64,000 nt of DNA from Cladopsammia gracilis (lineage: Eukaryota; Cnidaria; Anthozoa; Scleractinia; Dendrophylliidae), in assembly GCA_022457155.1 (NCBI GenBank), contig JAJGOT010000123.1:1630501-1694500 (forward strand). The letters are read 5' to 3'. A model generated the notes under the pieces. The model was not told where the DNA came from. It saw only the letters and a program-made list of their open reading frames with translations, and made no database searches. The translations under genes and the position numbers were made by a program. The first letter of the stretch is position 1, and every line of letters starts with the position of its first letter. Positions 1-11,147 of this stretch are shown piece by piece.

Positions 1-106
1 ATGGTCGCTGAAGACAGATGGTAGTTTAAGAGAGTGGCCGGTGAACCATATTTTCACATAACCTGCGTAGTCTACTGTCTACTGTATAGTAACTACATTG
101 ACGAAC

Positions 107-339
107 CTCTGTTTTCGCAGCGATCACCCAAAAATCCCTTAGGGCATCTGCATTTGACCTCGTTTTCCACAAAGCAGTCTCCTCCGTGAAAACACGGGGT
201 CATCATACACTGGTCAAAACTGCTGTTCATGACTGCGTTGTATTGTCCAAGAGGGTGGTCAGATAATTGACCGGGGAACACGAGGCCGTAGCGTTCACCA
301 TTAATGGTGAGGTTGGCAATGGATCCGAAAAATCCAGCT
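107..339 (-). CDS. L1 exon 3: end of LamG-a plus EGF domain (agrin-like gene)
   Basis: This exon encodes the end of a laminin G domain (GFFGSIANLTINGERYG) followed by a complete EGF domain with six cysteines in the order C-x4-C-x5-C-x7-C-x-C-x8-C. An N-glycosylation sequon NSS lies just before the first EGF cysteine. The acceptor is CAACAAG before position 339 (phase 2 entry). The exon leaves at AGAG|GTTCGT in phase 1. It is the last L1 exon inside the window; the next would lie to the left of base 1. It is identical in protein to the L2 copy at 7285-7517. Extracellular matrix or secreted protein is the likely role, by family. Confidence 0.78.
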
Positions 340-800
340 CTTGTTGTGAGAAGAATAAAGTAACTGAAATAACAACAAAATAATATGCCGCCGCGTTACA
401 AAAATGTAAATGAACAATACATCATAGGTAGTGTTGAAGTCCTAATAAATAAGATTTTCGATTTTGACTCTCTATAACCGAGACCGAATCGTGGTCCCGA
501 AGGAGTTGACTCATTGCGTTCTCCTTAACCCTTGGACACCCAAGAGTGCCAAAAAGCAAAATTCAAGAAAAAAAGAAAATTTTATTTCATAAAATATTGA
601 AAAACAGATGGTACCATGGAAAAAAATACTACCAAAGAGGTTTCATTTGAATGTTCTAAAACTCACTATTAATTCATGACGAGAACACAAAGGAAATCAC
701 TGCCGTGAAGGAGGTTTGGATACCCGGTCTTAATTAGCGTAGATTTTGGCGATTTTATTCCTTCGTTTTCTCCGCATTTAATGACCAGTTTGAGAAGCTA

Positions 801-943
801 TATCAAACATCAGAAAGAATGTTTCATCAGGTATCCAAACACCTCGAAGTGGGAGTTAAAAAGGCTCGGCTACGCCTCGTTTTTCAACCCACTTATTGGT
901 GTTTGGATATCCTGATGAAACACTCTTCCTCTTGTTTGAAATA
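801..943. mobile_element. MITE-like hairpin in LamG-a intron 2
   Basis: Arms TTTCATCAGG.TATCCAAACACC and the inverted GGTGTTTGGATATCCTGATG flank a short centre containing GGCTCGGCTACGCC. Copies sit at the same place in L2 (7979-8121), L3 (about 34037-34179), L4 (about 41261-41403) and L5 (about 58823-58965). Confidence 0.7.
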
Positions 944-1242
944 TTACGTCACACCATGAATTTCGTCAACACACTCAAAAGTTAGAACTACACTAAGTGT
1001 CTCCATAACTGACTCTGGGAGTGAAAGGGTAACTTTACCAGGCCCCTCACCGAGAGCACCCACCAAAGTTAGCCAATCAGACAACGCGAATTCAATTGAC
1101 GGGCACGCCTCCTCGCAAACTTGATCACGATGGAATGTTATCTTATCGTTTCGCGCATATCACAGGAGTGTAAGGTTAGTTACAAAACACTATTGCTTCA
1201 CACATCCACAGTTACGAGAATGATTATAAGAATGAACTGGTA

Positions 1243-1418
1243 TTAGTATAAATCTACTAGCGTTTTATCACGAATGCTGTTCTCTTATTGGCTACGCTAC
1301 TCACTATCTATTCTGTTGTAGACAGTGAGTAGAATGAGTAGCCAAATGGCGGCCGCTTCTTCGCGTTTTCGAAGTGTATTTGTTGTTAAGTTTTGAACGT
1401 CTAGTAGATTTATACTAA
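1243..1418. mobile_element. MITE with 18-bp TIR (TTAGTATAAATCTACTAG)
   Basis: Perfect 18-bp inverted ends at 1243-1260 and 1401-1418 enclose 140 bp with no coding potential. Present in all five L copies (for example about 8421-8596 in L2). The first eight bases, TTAGTATA, are shared with the element at 28452-28635, so both may be mobilised by one transposase family. Confidence 0.75.
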
Positions 1419-1469
1419 AACTTCGCCCTCATCAACAATCACGCGATGGGAATCTCGAGCTCATAATCT

Positions 1470-1847
1470 AGTTGTTAAAGCTGAATTACAGTCCGTACTG
1501 CGCAATCTCGGGGTTTGTTTTCATTTTTTGTTTTGAATTTGTTGATATGTTACACTTCGGTAATAGCATACATGGAGTAAATGGGAGTAAACCGTCAGAC
1601 CGCCATTACGGCCGTCGTGTTTACGAATGCTAGATGAGCTGAAACGTCGGTTTGGGAAAACTTTGGGGTTCTTTTACTTATTATTATTGTTTGGCAAGGA
1701 TATCTGACGTTAATAATGAAGGAAAAGGTAAGTTTGTCCCGTAATTTTCATTTTCGCTAGTAAACGTTCCTTGTTTGTGAGTCTCACAAACATTGCCGAG
1801 CTGAGATTGCGCAGCACGGACTGTAATTCATCTTTAAATGTTGTGCT
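1470..1847. mobile_element. 378-bp MITE in LamG-a intron 2 (L1)
   Basis: Imperfect inverted ends containing GAATTACAGTCCGT and TGCGCAATCTC face each other across about 300 bp. The site is empty in L4 (41930/41931), which defines the element's limits. Confidence 0.75.
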
Positions 1848-1915
1848 CACGGTAAAGCGCGTCGCACTGTTATCGAATGCAGCAACGAACAAGAACCATG
1901 AGATAACTTTCTTAC

Positions 1916-2134
1916 TTTGGAGCAATTTCTTCGACAATTCCTCCTCCTCCAAGGTACATGTTAGTATTTAGGTTCAAGTGCGAAAGGCCTGCTGGGGAGG
2001 ATCCATTGACACGCACACCATTCACCTCTAGGTATCCCATAATGCCGTTTCTGTAAGCGCGGAGGTGGTTCCATTCATTTATCTTGACGCGTTGATCATA
2101 AACGATAATGGCAGCGCCTTCACCCAAGTCATAG
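1916..2134 (-). CDS. L1 exon 2: middle of LamG-a
   Basis: Middle of a laminin G beta-sandwich, with hallmark segments YDLGEGAAIIVYD, INEWNHLRAYRNG (the conserved Trp of LamG domains) and NTNMYLGGG. It enters after CTCCAG with one base of a split codon (phase 2). It leaves at CCAAA|GTAAGA, also phase 2, matching exon 3. Identical in protein to the L2 and L3 copies. Confidence 0.78.
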
Positions 2135-2330
2135 CTGGAGGGACAAGATACAAAAACAATTTAGGTTCTTATTAGCTGGTTAAACTTGGTTATGTTGTGG
2201 TTCAAATTTTTCATTGGTTTGAAAATTTCCAAATCAGTAACGTTTAGTCTCAGATAATGATAATGAATCTGAGAAAAAGGAAAATGAGCACGAAATTGGC
2301 TTTGAAAATTTTTAATCCTCGGACGTACAA

Positions 2331-2351
2331 GGGGGGGGGGGGGGGGGGGGA
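2331..2351. repeat. Poly-G tract (L1)
   Basis: About 20 G in LamG-a intron 1. Lengths differ in L2 (about 9510-9522), L3 (about 35571-35591), L4 (about 42414-42426) and L5 (about 60353-60370). Confidence 0.9.
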
Positions 2352-2697
2352 GGGTGGATGCCAGCCATTTTGGATAACGTCACGGACCCGTAGCATGGCC
2401 ACAACCCATAACATTTACCTTATCTTGTAGAGCACATCACAGGCTATCTATTGGACATAAAATATTTCCGAAATATTGCAATACCGCAAAAACCAACGGA
2501 GGAGGAGGTTACAACAACCCCTCTTGTACCACGGTGGGGGTATAAGTTTGCGTGAACGTCCGAGGGTTAAACACAAAAAGTTGAAACCACAACGGATAAG
2601 ATGAAAAAGGAGGTCGTGGTCGGGAGAGGGGTTGCAATCCCCGTTAGTCCCCCCCCCTAGCTCCACTGCTGTTTACATTGTACATCAAGCAACATAC

Positions 2698-2884
2698 CTG
2701 AAGATTACCCTTCCACGTTTTAGGATGATGAAGATGTAGTTATCGCTGGCATTTTTGCCTGAATTGAACAGGATGCCGGTTTGGCTAATGGGCCTAAAGT
2801 CCATTTCAATGTCTGCTTTAATCTTAATTTGTGTCAAGGGTTTGTACTCCATGTAAGAATCGCCTTTGAATCCCACAGATACAT
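2698..2884 (-). CDS. L1 exon 1: start of LamG-a
   Basis: The exon opens in phase 1 after TTCGTTAG and reads DVSVGFKGDSYMEYKPL, the usual first strand of a LamG domain, then MDFRPISQTGILFNSG. A NAS glycosylation sequon is present. It leaves at TTCAG|GTATGT in phase 2. The phase-1 entry matches both the K-module linker exon and the donor at the end of the preceding L2 module (position 4223), so it can be joined to either. Confidence 0.78.
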
Positions 2885-3910
2885 CTAACGAAAGAATGAC
2901 AAAAAGTAGGGAAATTAGTATAGTTCAAACTTATTTTTTGCGCGATCTTGATGAACTGAAAAATTCTCTTATAAATTTTGAAATATTTGGTCGAACTGTT
3001 CACTGAACAGAGAGAAAGTAAGGGTCCCTCTTTTTTTTTGGCAAAACCGACAAAAATGCACAACTAACAGGAAAGCTATCGACGCTGTTAGCTGAACTGC
3101 TAGCACACGTCGAGTCGAGATGTTTCTTACATTAGAAATAACGTGACAAATATTATTCACCAGCCGAGATGAAGGAATATTGTCCTCGCTTTTGCCTTTT
3201 TTTTTAAAGAAAAGAACTCGACCAGCATTTCTTTATTTGGACCGCAGGCTTGATCAGTAACAAGGACGCCCAAGCTCAGGGATGACGTACATGATGACGT
3301 ACATGTAGTATATGATTAGCTGTTTATTTGTAGTACCCACCCTGTTGGTCAGGTATATCTTGTTCTTGAGATTAATAGCGAGATCACGCATCACGTTTAC
3401 GGCAAGCGCGAACGAAAGAAAATATCACGTGATCACGATTTTCCCGCTTTTTTCACGTTTGCCATTTTCAACGCGAACAAGACTGTTTATTTTCATATTT
3501 TGAACCGTTCTACTAAATTGATACCTTCATTTGTCAGCCCAAAGCCCTTTTACTTTGTTCTATGTGAAATAACTAGTAAAATGTAAATTAACACACAAAT
3601 AGAGCGAAAACGTATACGTAGGAAGGAAGCGAAGTGATGGTAAAATTATCATACTGTTGGGCTGTAATATTTACACAAGTCTCTAAAACATCTTAAAATC
3701 TTACCAAATGAAACAACACTTACTTAAGCTTATACTCTAGAGAGTTACCTGCCTGCATTTTATCTTCTTTAGTGAGTTTATGTAAAGTATATCAGTATAT
3801 TATGTACAGTATAACAGCGATCTCGTGTTAGCCGTTTGCCGTAGAACGCCTAATGCAATGTGTAACCCCTTATCGAAAGACAGACGTCCAGTGGTCAAGT
3901 GATAAGTCTT
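2885..3910. other. Region 5' of L1 exon 1, no gene seen
   Basis: Non-coding sequence homologous to 10061-11108, 36125-37178, 42964-44011 and 60904-61946, i.e. the 3' part of the K-L intron. It contains repeated GATGACGTACAT and a palindromic ATCACGTGAT. No exon is supported. Confidence 0.7.
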
Positions 3911-4000
3911 TAGCCTGTGAACAGGCTTCTTTTTGGGGTATTGGGTTCGCTCGCCGAGCACGGACTGGGGAAGAGGGAAGGGGTGACGAAGTCTGTGGAC
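3911..4000. mobile_element. Truncated transposon left end at the L2-L1 junction
   Basis: Starts with the same TIR as the 7-kb element, preceded by TAAGTCTT, and continues for about 90 bp (with an internal deletion relative to 11109-11215). It stops at GTGGACTT, where an ATT/ATC microsatellite begins. This is the fossil breakpoint of the L-module duplication. Confidence 0.8.
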
Positions 4001-4034
<34 letters not shown>

Positions 4035-4072
4035 CATTATCATTATCATTATCATTATCATTATCATTATCA

Positions 4073-4109
<37 letters not shown>

Positions 4110-4114
4110 TATTA
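4001..4114. repeat. ATT/ATC microsatellite
   Basis: TTATTATCATTATC-type repeat 3' of L2. Open frames across it are artefacts of the repeat. Confidence 0.9.
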
Positions 4115-4202
4115 AGAGCTGCTACACCGCTTCCCAGGTTTCCCCAACTAAGAAAATGGGAACAGTGAATTTGCTATGAGAAACAGACCCTCGTTAACTT
4201 AA

Positions 4203-4485
4203 TCAAGGATCACGAAATTCACCTAAGATCTCGCACTGTCGACCAGTGTAACCAATCTTGCAGTCGCACCAGAAGTCTTCACGCCTTTCTACGCAACTTC
4301 CTGTATTTAGGCATTCCGCATCCTTGCATCCACACTTCTTCACAGCAACAAACGTTCGGACATCGGAATTATCTTCCGCTTTAAACTGGGACAAGTCTTG
4401 TGGGCTCTCTCGCAATTCCTCGTCTTCTGTTTCAAATTCTCGGATGCAGCCGGTGAAACCCACGGCCACTCCAGTCCTTTGGAAA
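4203..4485 (-). CDS. L2 exon 6: end of LamG-b plus EGF, with stop
   Basis: Encodes the LamG end (VAVGFTGCIREF, with the first LamG cysteine), an acidic linker EDEELRESPQD, the closing LamG cysteine, then an EGF domain (CKDAECLNTGSC...CDCKIGYTGRQC). It enters after TCTTCCAG at 4485. Two endings are possible. Reading on gives GEFRDP and a TGA at 4205-4203. Alternatively the donor TTAG|GTGAAT at 4223 leaves in phase 1 and can be spliced to L1 exon 1. The T-type residue in CLNTGSC is shared with L4, not with L3 or L5. Confidence 0.8.
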
Positions 4486-4524
4486 CTGGAAGAGGATTTG
4501 TGTTAAACGCAGGAATGGATTGGA

Positions 4525-4570
4525 TCAACAACAGCAACAACAACAGCAACAACAACAACAACAACAACCC
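4525..4570. repeat. CAA/CAG trinucleotide tract (L2)
   Basis: Just upstream of the exon 6 acceptor, at variable length in L3, L4 and L5 (about 30641, 37859 and 55418). Confidence 0.88.
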
Positions 4571-4985
4571 AAACGTAAGTAACAATTTCGAATATTGGTG
4601 CTGTGTTGTAAGAGAATGCAGTACCTTAGGACGATCTTTCAGTAGAGCTTATTTGTATATATTAAGGGTGTTTGCACTAATAATTTATGCGCATCCTTAC
4701 CGTGCATGTGATTCTTGTCCCATGCCATGTCATGTATCGAAGAAAAAGAAAGAAATCTATCCAAACAAAGTTGGTAGCCGTTGCGTTAACTTTGCATGGA
4801 TTTGACTCTTTTGGATGGTCGGAGACCCCTATGTTCTTTGTAGATCGGTTTCTTTACTGATTTTCAACACGTTTTGAAAAAAATAGCACATAAAAACTGT
4901 GTTGTAAGTACAAGCTATCAGCCGTTGAATGCCGGTCTTATTTTAGCTGTATGGCGTTTGTAAATACCACCCTTAAGGTAAAGTT

Positions 4986-5160
4986 TAATTGATATTGCAT
5001 TGTTTTGCATTGCATTGTTTTGCATTGCGTTGTTTTGCATTGCATTGCATTGCACTGCACTGCACTGCACTGTATTGTATTGTATTGTATTCCGGTCTTA
5101 TTTGAGCTATACGGCGTTTGTAAATACGCATTGCATTGCATTGTATTGTATTTTATTATT
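4986..5160. repeat. TGCAT/TGTAT pentanucleotide tract (L2)
   Basis: TTGCA and TTGTA units in the LamG-b intron between exons 5 and 6, resuming at 5405-5455. Copies at about 31058, 38323 and 55845. Open frames across it are repeat artefacts. Confidence 0.88.
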
Positions 5161-5292
5161 CGATATGGAATTCTAGAATGCAAATACGCATCAAAACGAG
5201 TGCGAATATGACCGAGCGCTAGGAAAAACAGTTTCAAAAACTTAGTTTTAGGAGAAGATTACTGCCGCATAATAAACAATTTATTCAGCGTA

Positions 5293-5387
5293 AAGTTGTG
5301 TAATACGGCTGGGCATTTTAACTCGTCAAAAAGGCTCGAAAAAATAAAAACTGACTCGTAAAACTATTTAGCCGTATTACACAACTT
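5293..5387. mobile_element. 95-bp MITE with 18-bp TIR in LamG-b intron
   Basis: AAGTTGTGTAATACGGCT at 5293-5310 and its exact reverse complement at 5370-5387. Equivalent copies in L3, L4 and L5 (about 31349, 38618 and 56134 onward). Confidence 0.75.
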
Positions 5388-5475
5388 CATGATGAATAAC
5401 CACCATGTATTGTATTGCATTGTACTGCATTGCATTGTATAGCATTGCATGGCATTAAATTACTTAACTACTCAC

Positions 5476-5697
5476 ATTATGTTTTGGTTTACGCTTATTC
5501 CTCCGCCAAGGTACATTTGAGCTTGTTGTAGGTCCAGATTGGTCCACTCGCCGACCTCCACACCCCGGAATATATTGATGGAGTCGACTATCAGTATTCC
5601 TTGTAAACCTACGCGGATAACTTCCACATGGTACCACTGGTTCAGGACCAGATTAAAATTTGTGGAAATTATTGCTTTTCCTTTTCCAAGGTTAAAT
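5476..5697 (-). CDS. L2 exon 5: middle of LamG-b
   Basis: LamG-b core: RFNLGKGKAIIS, LNQWYHVEVIRVGLQG (hallmark Trp present) and QQAQMYLGGG. The acceptor is CTCTCATTAG before 5697 (phase 2) and the donor CATAAT|GTGAGT at 5476 (phase 2). The equivalent exons in L3 and L5 have Ser in place of the Trp. Confidence 0.8.
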
Positions 5698-5759
5698 CTA
5701 ATGAGAGAAAAAAACAAAGGAAATTAATCAAGGAATCAAGAAATTAGGACAAAAATCAA

Positions 5760-6115
5760 CCATACAAATAAAGCAAAGGAATGAACTACTAAAAATGAAT
5801 AAATGGATAAATAAAAGAAATGAATGACGGGTTGAAAATGAATAAATGAATTCATAAATGAGCGAGTGAGGGAGAAAATGAATGATGAAATAAATATTTA
5901 AATTAAGTAAATGGATGAATTAATCAATTAATTAATTAATGAACGGTGCATGGACGGATGGATGGATGAATGAATGAATGGTGCATGGATGGTGAATGAA
6001 CGAATTAATTAATTAATTAATTAATTAATTAATGAACGGTGCATGGACGGATGGATGGATGGATGAGTGGGGGAGTGAATAAATGAACTAATGTATCAAT
6101 CAATCAATCGATGGC
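5760..6115. repeat. AATG/GGAT/AATT tetranucleotide-rich stretch (L2)
   Basis: Imperfect tetranucleotide arrays in the exon 4-5 intron. Two blocks share GAACGGTGCATGGACGGATGG. Copies at about 31820-32165, 39090-39435 and 56620-56960. Confidence 0.88.
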
Positions 6116-6442
6116 AGATAGAAGTTAGACAAATTTAAAAGAAGACCCTTCTGAGCTATTTTACTTCAATTTTTCTAACAGAAAGTCACATAGTTCAAAA
6201 GTTAGCTATAGAAGAATGCCCTAGGGAATGCATACTTGCATACATTTATTTCCACCAATTTCTTATCTACTACTCGCCGTTCCAACAACTGTTCGATTTT
6301 GCTGCTGTAGTAAAACGTGGAGTTTTATCTGTTTATTGTATATGTATAAAAATAGGCAGTCTATGACTGCATGTAGCTTACTGCGCCTGTTATTACTTAG
6401 ATTATCGTAGGATTTCCTGGCCCGCTAATGGCACGACCTTAC

Positions 6443-6638
6443 CTCAGTTCCAGCTTTCCTCCTCTCATGGCTAGTGAGATAAAGTCTTGCGCTGACCCAG
6501 AATACATTATAAGCCCTACGCCCTGTTCTGGTCGGATGTCCAAAATCGCGGCGAATTCATCTTTTCTAAGAACAAGTGGTTGAAACTGAATGTAGGAATC
6601 ACTTATGCTTGTACCACCTTGGAAATATGGTACGTTGG
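6443..6638 (-). CDS. L2 exon 4: start of LamG-b
   Basis: Opens in phase 1 after GTTTTCAG (ANVPYFQGGTSISDSYIQF) and continues FAAILDIRPEQGVGLIMYSG, typical LamG strands. It leaves at CTGAG|GTAAGG in phase 2. The phase-1 entry completes the Ala codon begun by the last base of exon 3. The V in EQGVG is shared with L4; L3 and L5 have E. Confidence 0.8.
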
Positions 6639-7284
6639 CTGAAAACGAACAATAAAAATCAGTATCATCATCAAAGTTCACCTTCAAATACCACTACATA
6701 CGTAGGCAGATCGGTCTTTTTTCATAATGATTATAAGCATTTATTTTTTTTTATTTTATTTATTATTTTTTTATTGTTATTGTTTATACAACAGTTACTT
6801 ACATAGCTCATACCCAAGTCATACTGATCACACTAACAATACATTTAACCGTCAATTACACAGCTACTAATGATAACAATGAAATTAAAGGAAAACAGCG
6901 ATTCTATTGAAACTACCGTTTAACATGGCATAAAGTGTAAAATATATATGTTGTCACCTGCTTACGGTATATATTATGCACAATTTTCTACATGATATGC
7001 CACATAATAAAAGGGTTCATGTCATGTAGTGCAGTGTGTCATGTAGTGTTCTTTTTCGCTATTAGGCAGATAGGTGATGAGAAAGAGATTTTTTTTAAAG
7101 CTTCTCTTGTTTAGGTAAGTAAATTATTGTTAAGAAATATCGCCAAGACTCTTTATAAAAGGAACAACAAAACAAACGATGGTCGCTGAAGACAGATGGT
7201 AGTTTAAGAGAGTGGCCGGTGAACCATATTTTCACATAACCTGCGTAGTCTACTGTCTACTGTATAGTAACTACATTGACGAAC

Positions 7285-7517
7285 CTCTGTTTTCGCAGCG
7301 ATCACCCAAAAATCCCTTAGGGCATCTGCATTTGACCTCGTTTTCCACAAAGCAGTCTCCTCCGTGAAAACACGGGGTCATCATACACTGGTCAAAACTG
7401 CTGTTCATGACTGCGTTGTATTGTCCAAGAGGGTGGTCAGATAATTGACCGGGGAACACGAGGCCGTAGCGTTCACCATTAATGGTGAGGTTGGCAATGG
7501 ATCCGAAAAATCCAGCT
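7285..7517 (-). CDS. L2 exon 3: end of LamG-a plus EGF
   Basis: Same layout as L1 exon 3: last LamG strands, NSS sequon, then a six-cysteine EGF ending in GFLGDRC. Its 233 nt fit phase 2 in and phase 1 out. The donor is a weak GTTCGT but is the only position that gives a matching phase with exon 4, and it is conserved in all five L copies. Confidence 0.8.
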
Positions 7518-8647
7518 CTTGTTGTGAGAAGAATAAAGTAACTGAAATAACAACAAAATAATATGCCGCCGCGTTACAAAAATGTAAATGAACAATACAT
7601 CATAGGTAGTGTTGAAGTCCTAATAAATAAGATTTTCGATTTTGACTCTCTATAACCGAGACCGAATCGTGGTCCCGAAGGAGTTGACTCATTGCGTTCT
7701 CCTTAACCCTTGGACACCCAAGAGTGCCAAAAAGCAAAATTCAAGAAAAAAAGAAAATTTTATTTCATAAAATATTGAAAAACAGATGGTACCATGGAAA
7801 AAAATACTACCAAAGAGGTTTCATTTGAATGTTCTAAAACTCACTATTAATTCATGACGAGAACACAAAGGAAATCACTGCCGTGAAGGAGGTTTGGATA
7901 CCCGGTCTTAATTAGCGTAGATTTTGGCGATTTTATTCCTTCGTTTTCTCCGCATTTAATGACCAGTTTGAGAAGCTATATCAAACATCAGAAAGAATGT
8001 TTCATCAGGTATCCAAACACCTCGAAGTGGGAGTTAAAAAGGCTCGGCTACGCCTCGTTTTTCAACCCACTTATTGGTGTTTGGATATCCTGATGAAACA
8101 CTCTTCCTCTTGTTTGAAATATTACGTCACACCATGAATTTCGTCAACACACTCAAAAGTTAGAACTACACTAAGTGTCTCCATAACTGACTCTGGGAGT
8201 GAAAGGGTAACTTTACCAGGCCCCTCACCGAGAGCACCCACCAAAGTTAGCCAATCAGACAACGCGAATTCAATTGACGGGCACGCCTCCTCGCAAACTT
8301 GATCACGATGGAATGTTATCTTATCGTTTCGCGCATATCACAGGAGTGTAAGGTTAGTTACAAAACACTATTGCTTCACACATCCACAGTTACGAGAATG
8401 ATTATAAGAATGAACTGGTATTAGTATAAATCTACTAGCGTTTTATCACGAATGCTGTTCTCTTATTGGCTACGCTACTCACTATCTATTCTGTTGTAGA
8501 CAGTGAGTAGAATGAGTAGCCAAATGGCGGCCGCTTCTTCGCGTTTTCGAAGTGTATTTGTTGTTAAGTTTTGAACGTCTAGTAGATTTATACTAAAACT
8601 TCGCCCTCATCAACAATCACGCGATGGGAATCTCGAGCTCATAATCT

Positions 8648-9025
8648 AGTTGTTAAAGCTGAATTACAGTCCGTACTGCGCAATCTCGGGGTTTGTTTTC
8701 ATTTTTTGTTTTGAATTTGTTGATATGTTACACTTCGGTAATAGCATACATGGAGTAAATGGGAGTAAACCGTCAGACCGCCATTACGGCCGTCGTGTTT
8801 ACGAATGCTAGATGAGCTGAAACGTCGGTTTGGGAAAACTTTGGGGTTCTTTTACTTATTATTATTGTTTGGCAAGGATATCTGACGTTAATAATGAAGG
8901 AAAAGGTAAGTTTGTCCCGTAATTTTCATTTTCGCTAGTAAACGTTCCTTGTTTGTGAGTCTCACAAACATTGCCGAGCTGAGATTGCGCAGCACGGACT
9001 GTAATTCATCTTTAAATGTTGTGCT
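8648..9025. mobile_element. 378-bp MITE in LamG-a intron 2 (L2)
   Basis: Same element as 1470-1847. L4 lacks exactly this interval. Confidence 0.75.
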
Positions 9026-9093
9026 CACGGTAAAGCGCGTCGCACTGTTATCGAATGCAGCAACGAACAAGAACCATGAGATAACTTTCTTAC

Positions 9094-9312
9094 TTTGGAG
9101 CAATTTCTTCGACAATTCCTCCTCCTCCAAGGTACATGTTAGTATTTAGGTTCAAGTGCGAAAGGCCTGCTGGGGAGGATCCATTGACACGCACACCATT
9201 CACCTCTAGGTATCCCATAATGCCGTTTCTGTAAGCGCGGAGGTGGTTCCATTCATTTATCTTGACGCGTTGATCATAAACGATAATGGCAGCGCCTTCA
9301 CCCAAGTCATAG
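9094..9312 (-). CDS. L2 exon 2: middle of LamG-a
   Basis: LamG core with YDLGEGAAIIVYD, the hallmark Trp in INEWNHLRAYRNG, and NMYLGGG. Acceptor CCCTCCAG, donor GTAAGA, phase 2 on both sides. Protein identical to L1 and L3, but differs at seven residues from L4. Confidence 0.8.
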
Positions 9313-9873
9313 CTGGAGGGACAAGATACAAAAACAATTTAGGTTCTTATTAGCTGGTTAAACTTGGTTATGTTGTGGTTCAAATTTTTCATTGGTTTGA
9401 AAATTTCCAAATCAGTAACGTTTAGTCTCAGATAATGATAATGAATCTGAGAAAAAGGAAAATGAGCACGAAATTGGCTTTGAAAATTTTTAATCCTCGG
9501 ACGTACAAGGGGGGGGGGGGGGAGGGTGGATGCCAGCCATTTTGGATAACGTCACGGACCCGTAGCATGGCCACAACCCATAACATTTACCTTATCTTGT
9601 AGAGCACATCACAGGCTATCTATTGGACATAAAATATTTCCGAAATATTGCAATACCGCAAAAACCAACGGAGGAGGAGGTTACAACAACCCCTCTTGTA
9701 CCACGGTGGGGGTATAAGTTTGCGTGAACGTCCGAGGGTTAAACACAAAAAGTTGAAACCACAACGGATAAGATGAAAAAGGAGGTCGTGGTCGGGAGAG
9801 GGGTTGCAATCCCCGTTAGTCCCCCCCCCCCCCTAGCTCCACTGCTGTTTACATTGTACATCAATCAACATAC

Positions 9874-10060
9874 CTGAAGATTACCCTTCCACGTTTTAGG
9901 ATGATGAAGATGTAGTCATCGCTGGCATTTTTGCCTGAATTGAACAGGATGCCGGTTTGGCTAATAGGCCTAAAGTCCATTTCAATGTCTGCTTTGATGT
10001 TAATTTGTGTCAAGGGTTTGTACTCCATGTAAGAATCGCCTTTGAATCCCACAGATACAT
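9874..10060 (-). CDS. L2 exon 1: start of LamG-a
   Basis: First exon of the L2 module (DVSVGFKGDSYMEYKPL). Phase 1 entry after CGTTAG, phase 2 exit at TTCAG|GTATGT. The exon upstream in transcription order is the K2 linker at 18680-18798. The intervening intron is enlarged by a 7-kb transposon. Confidence 0.8.
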
Positions 10061-11108
10061 CTAACGAAAGAATGACAAAAAGTAGGGAAATTATAGTTCA
10101 AACTTATTTTTTGCGCGATCTTGATGAACTGAAAAATTCTCTTATAAATTTTGAAATATTTGGTCGAACTGTTCACTGAACAGAGAGAAAGTAAGGGTCC
10201 CTCTATTTTTTTGGCAAAACCGACAAAAATGCACAACTAACAGGAAAGCTATCGACGCTGTTAGCTGAACTGCTAGCACACGTCGAGTCGAGATGTTTCT
10301 TACATTAGAAATAACGTGACAAATATTATTCACCAGCCGAGATGAAGGAATATTGTCCTCGCTTTTTCCTTTTTTTTAAAGAAAAGAACTCGACCAGCAT
10401 TTCTTTATTTGGACCGCAGGCTTGATCAGTAACAAGGACGCCCAAGCTCAGGGATGACGTACATGATGACGTACATGTAGTATATGATTGGCTGTTTATT
10501 TGTAGTACCCACCCTGTTGGTCAGGTATATCTTGTTCTTGAGATTAATAGCGAGATCACGCATCACGTTTACGGCAAGCGCGAACGAAAGAAAATATCAC
10601 GTGATCACGATTTTCCCACTTTTTTCACGTTTGCCATTTTCAACGCGAACAAGACTGTTTTCACGTTCGTAGACAACGTAAGTATTTATTTTCATATTTT
10701 GAACCGTCTACTAAATTGATACCTTCATTTGTCAGCCCAAAGCCCTTTTACTTTGTTCTATGTGAAATAACTAGTAAAATGTAAATTAACACACAAATAG
10801 AGCGAAAACGTATACGTAGGAAGGAAGCGAAGTGATGGTAAAATTATCACACTGTTGGGCTGTAATATTTACACAAGTCTCTAAAACATCTTAAAATCTT
10901 ACCAAATGAAACAACACTTACTTAAGCTTATACTCTAGAGAGTTACCTGCCTGTATTTTATCTTCTTTAGTGAGTTTATGTAAAGTATATCAGTATATTA
11001 TGTACAGTATAACAGCGATCTCGTGTTAGCCGTTTGCCGTAGAACGCCTAATGCAATGTGTAACCCCTTATCTAAAGACAGACGTCCAGTGGTCAAGTGA
11101 TAAGTCTT
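10061..11108. other. K2-L2 intron, left of the transposon
   Basis: Same sequence as 2885-3910; nothing coding seen. It ends in the transposon target duplication. Confidence 0.7.
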
Positions 11109-11147
11109 TAGCCTGTGAACAGGCTTCTTTTTGGGGTATTGGGTTAG

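Noticed and set aside
1710..1952. 80-codon minus-strand frame conserved in four L copies
   Set aside because: It overlaps LamG exon 2 in another frame and runs into the 378-bp MITE. It is missing in L4 together with the MITE. Conservation follows recent duplication, not coding.
4938..5237. Frames over the TGCAT tract
   Set aside because: Cys/Leu/His-rich or Gln/Met/Asn-rich peptides produced by the pentanucleotide repeat, with variable length between copies.
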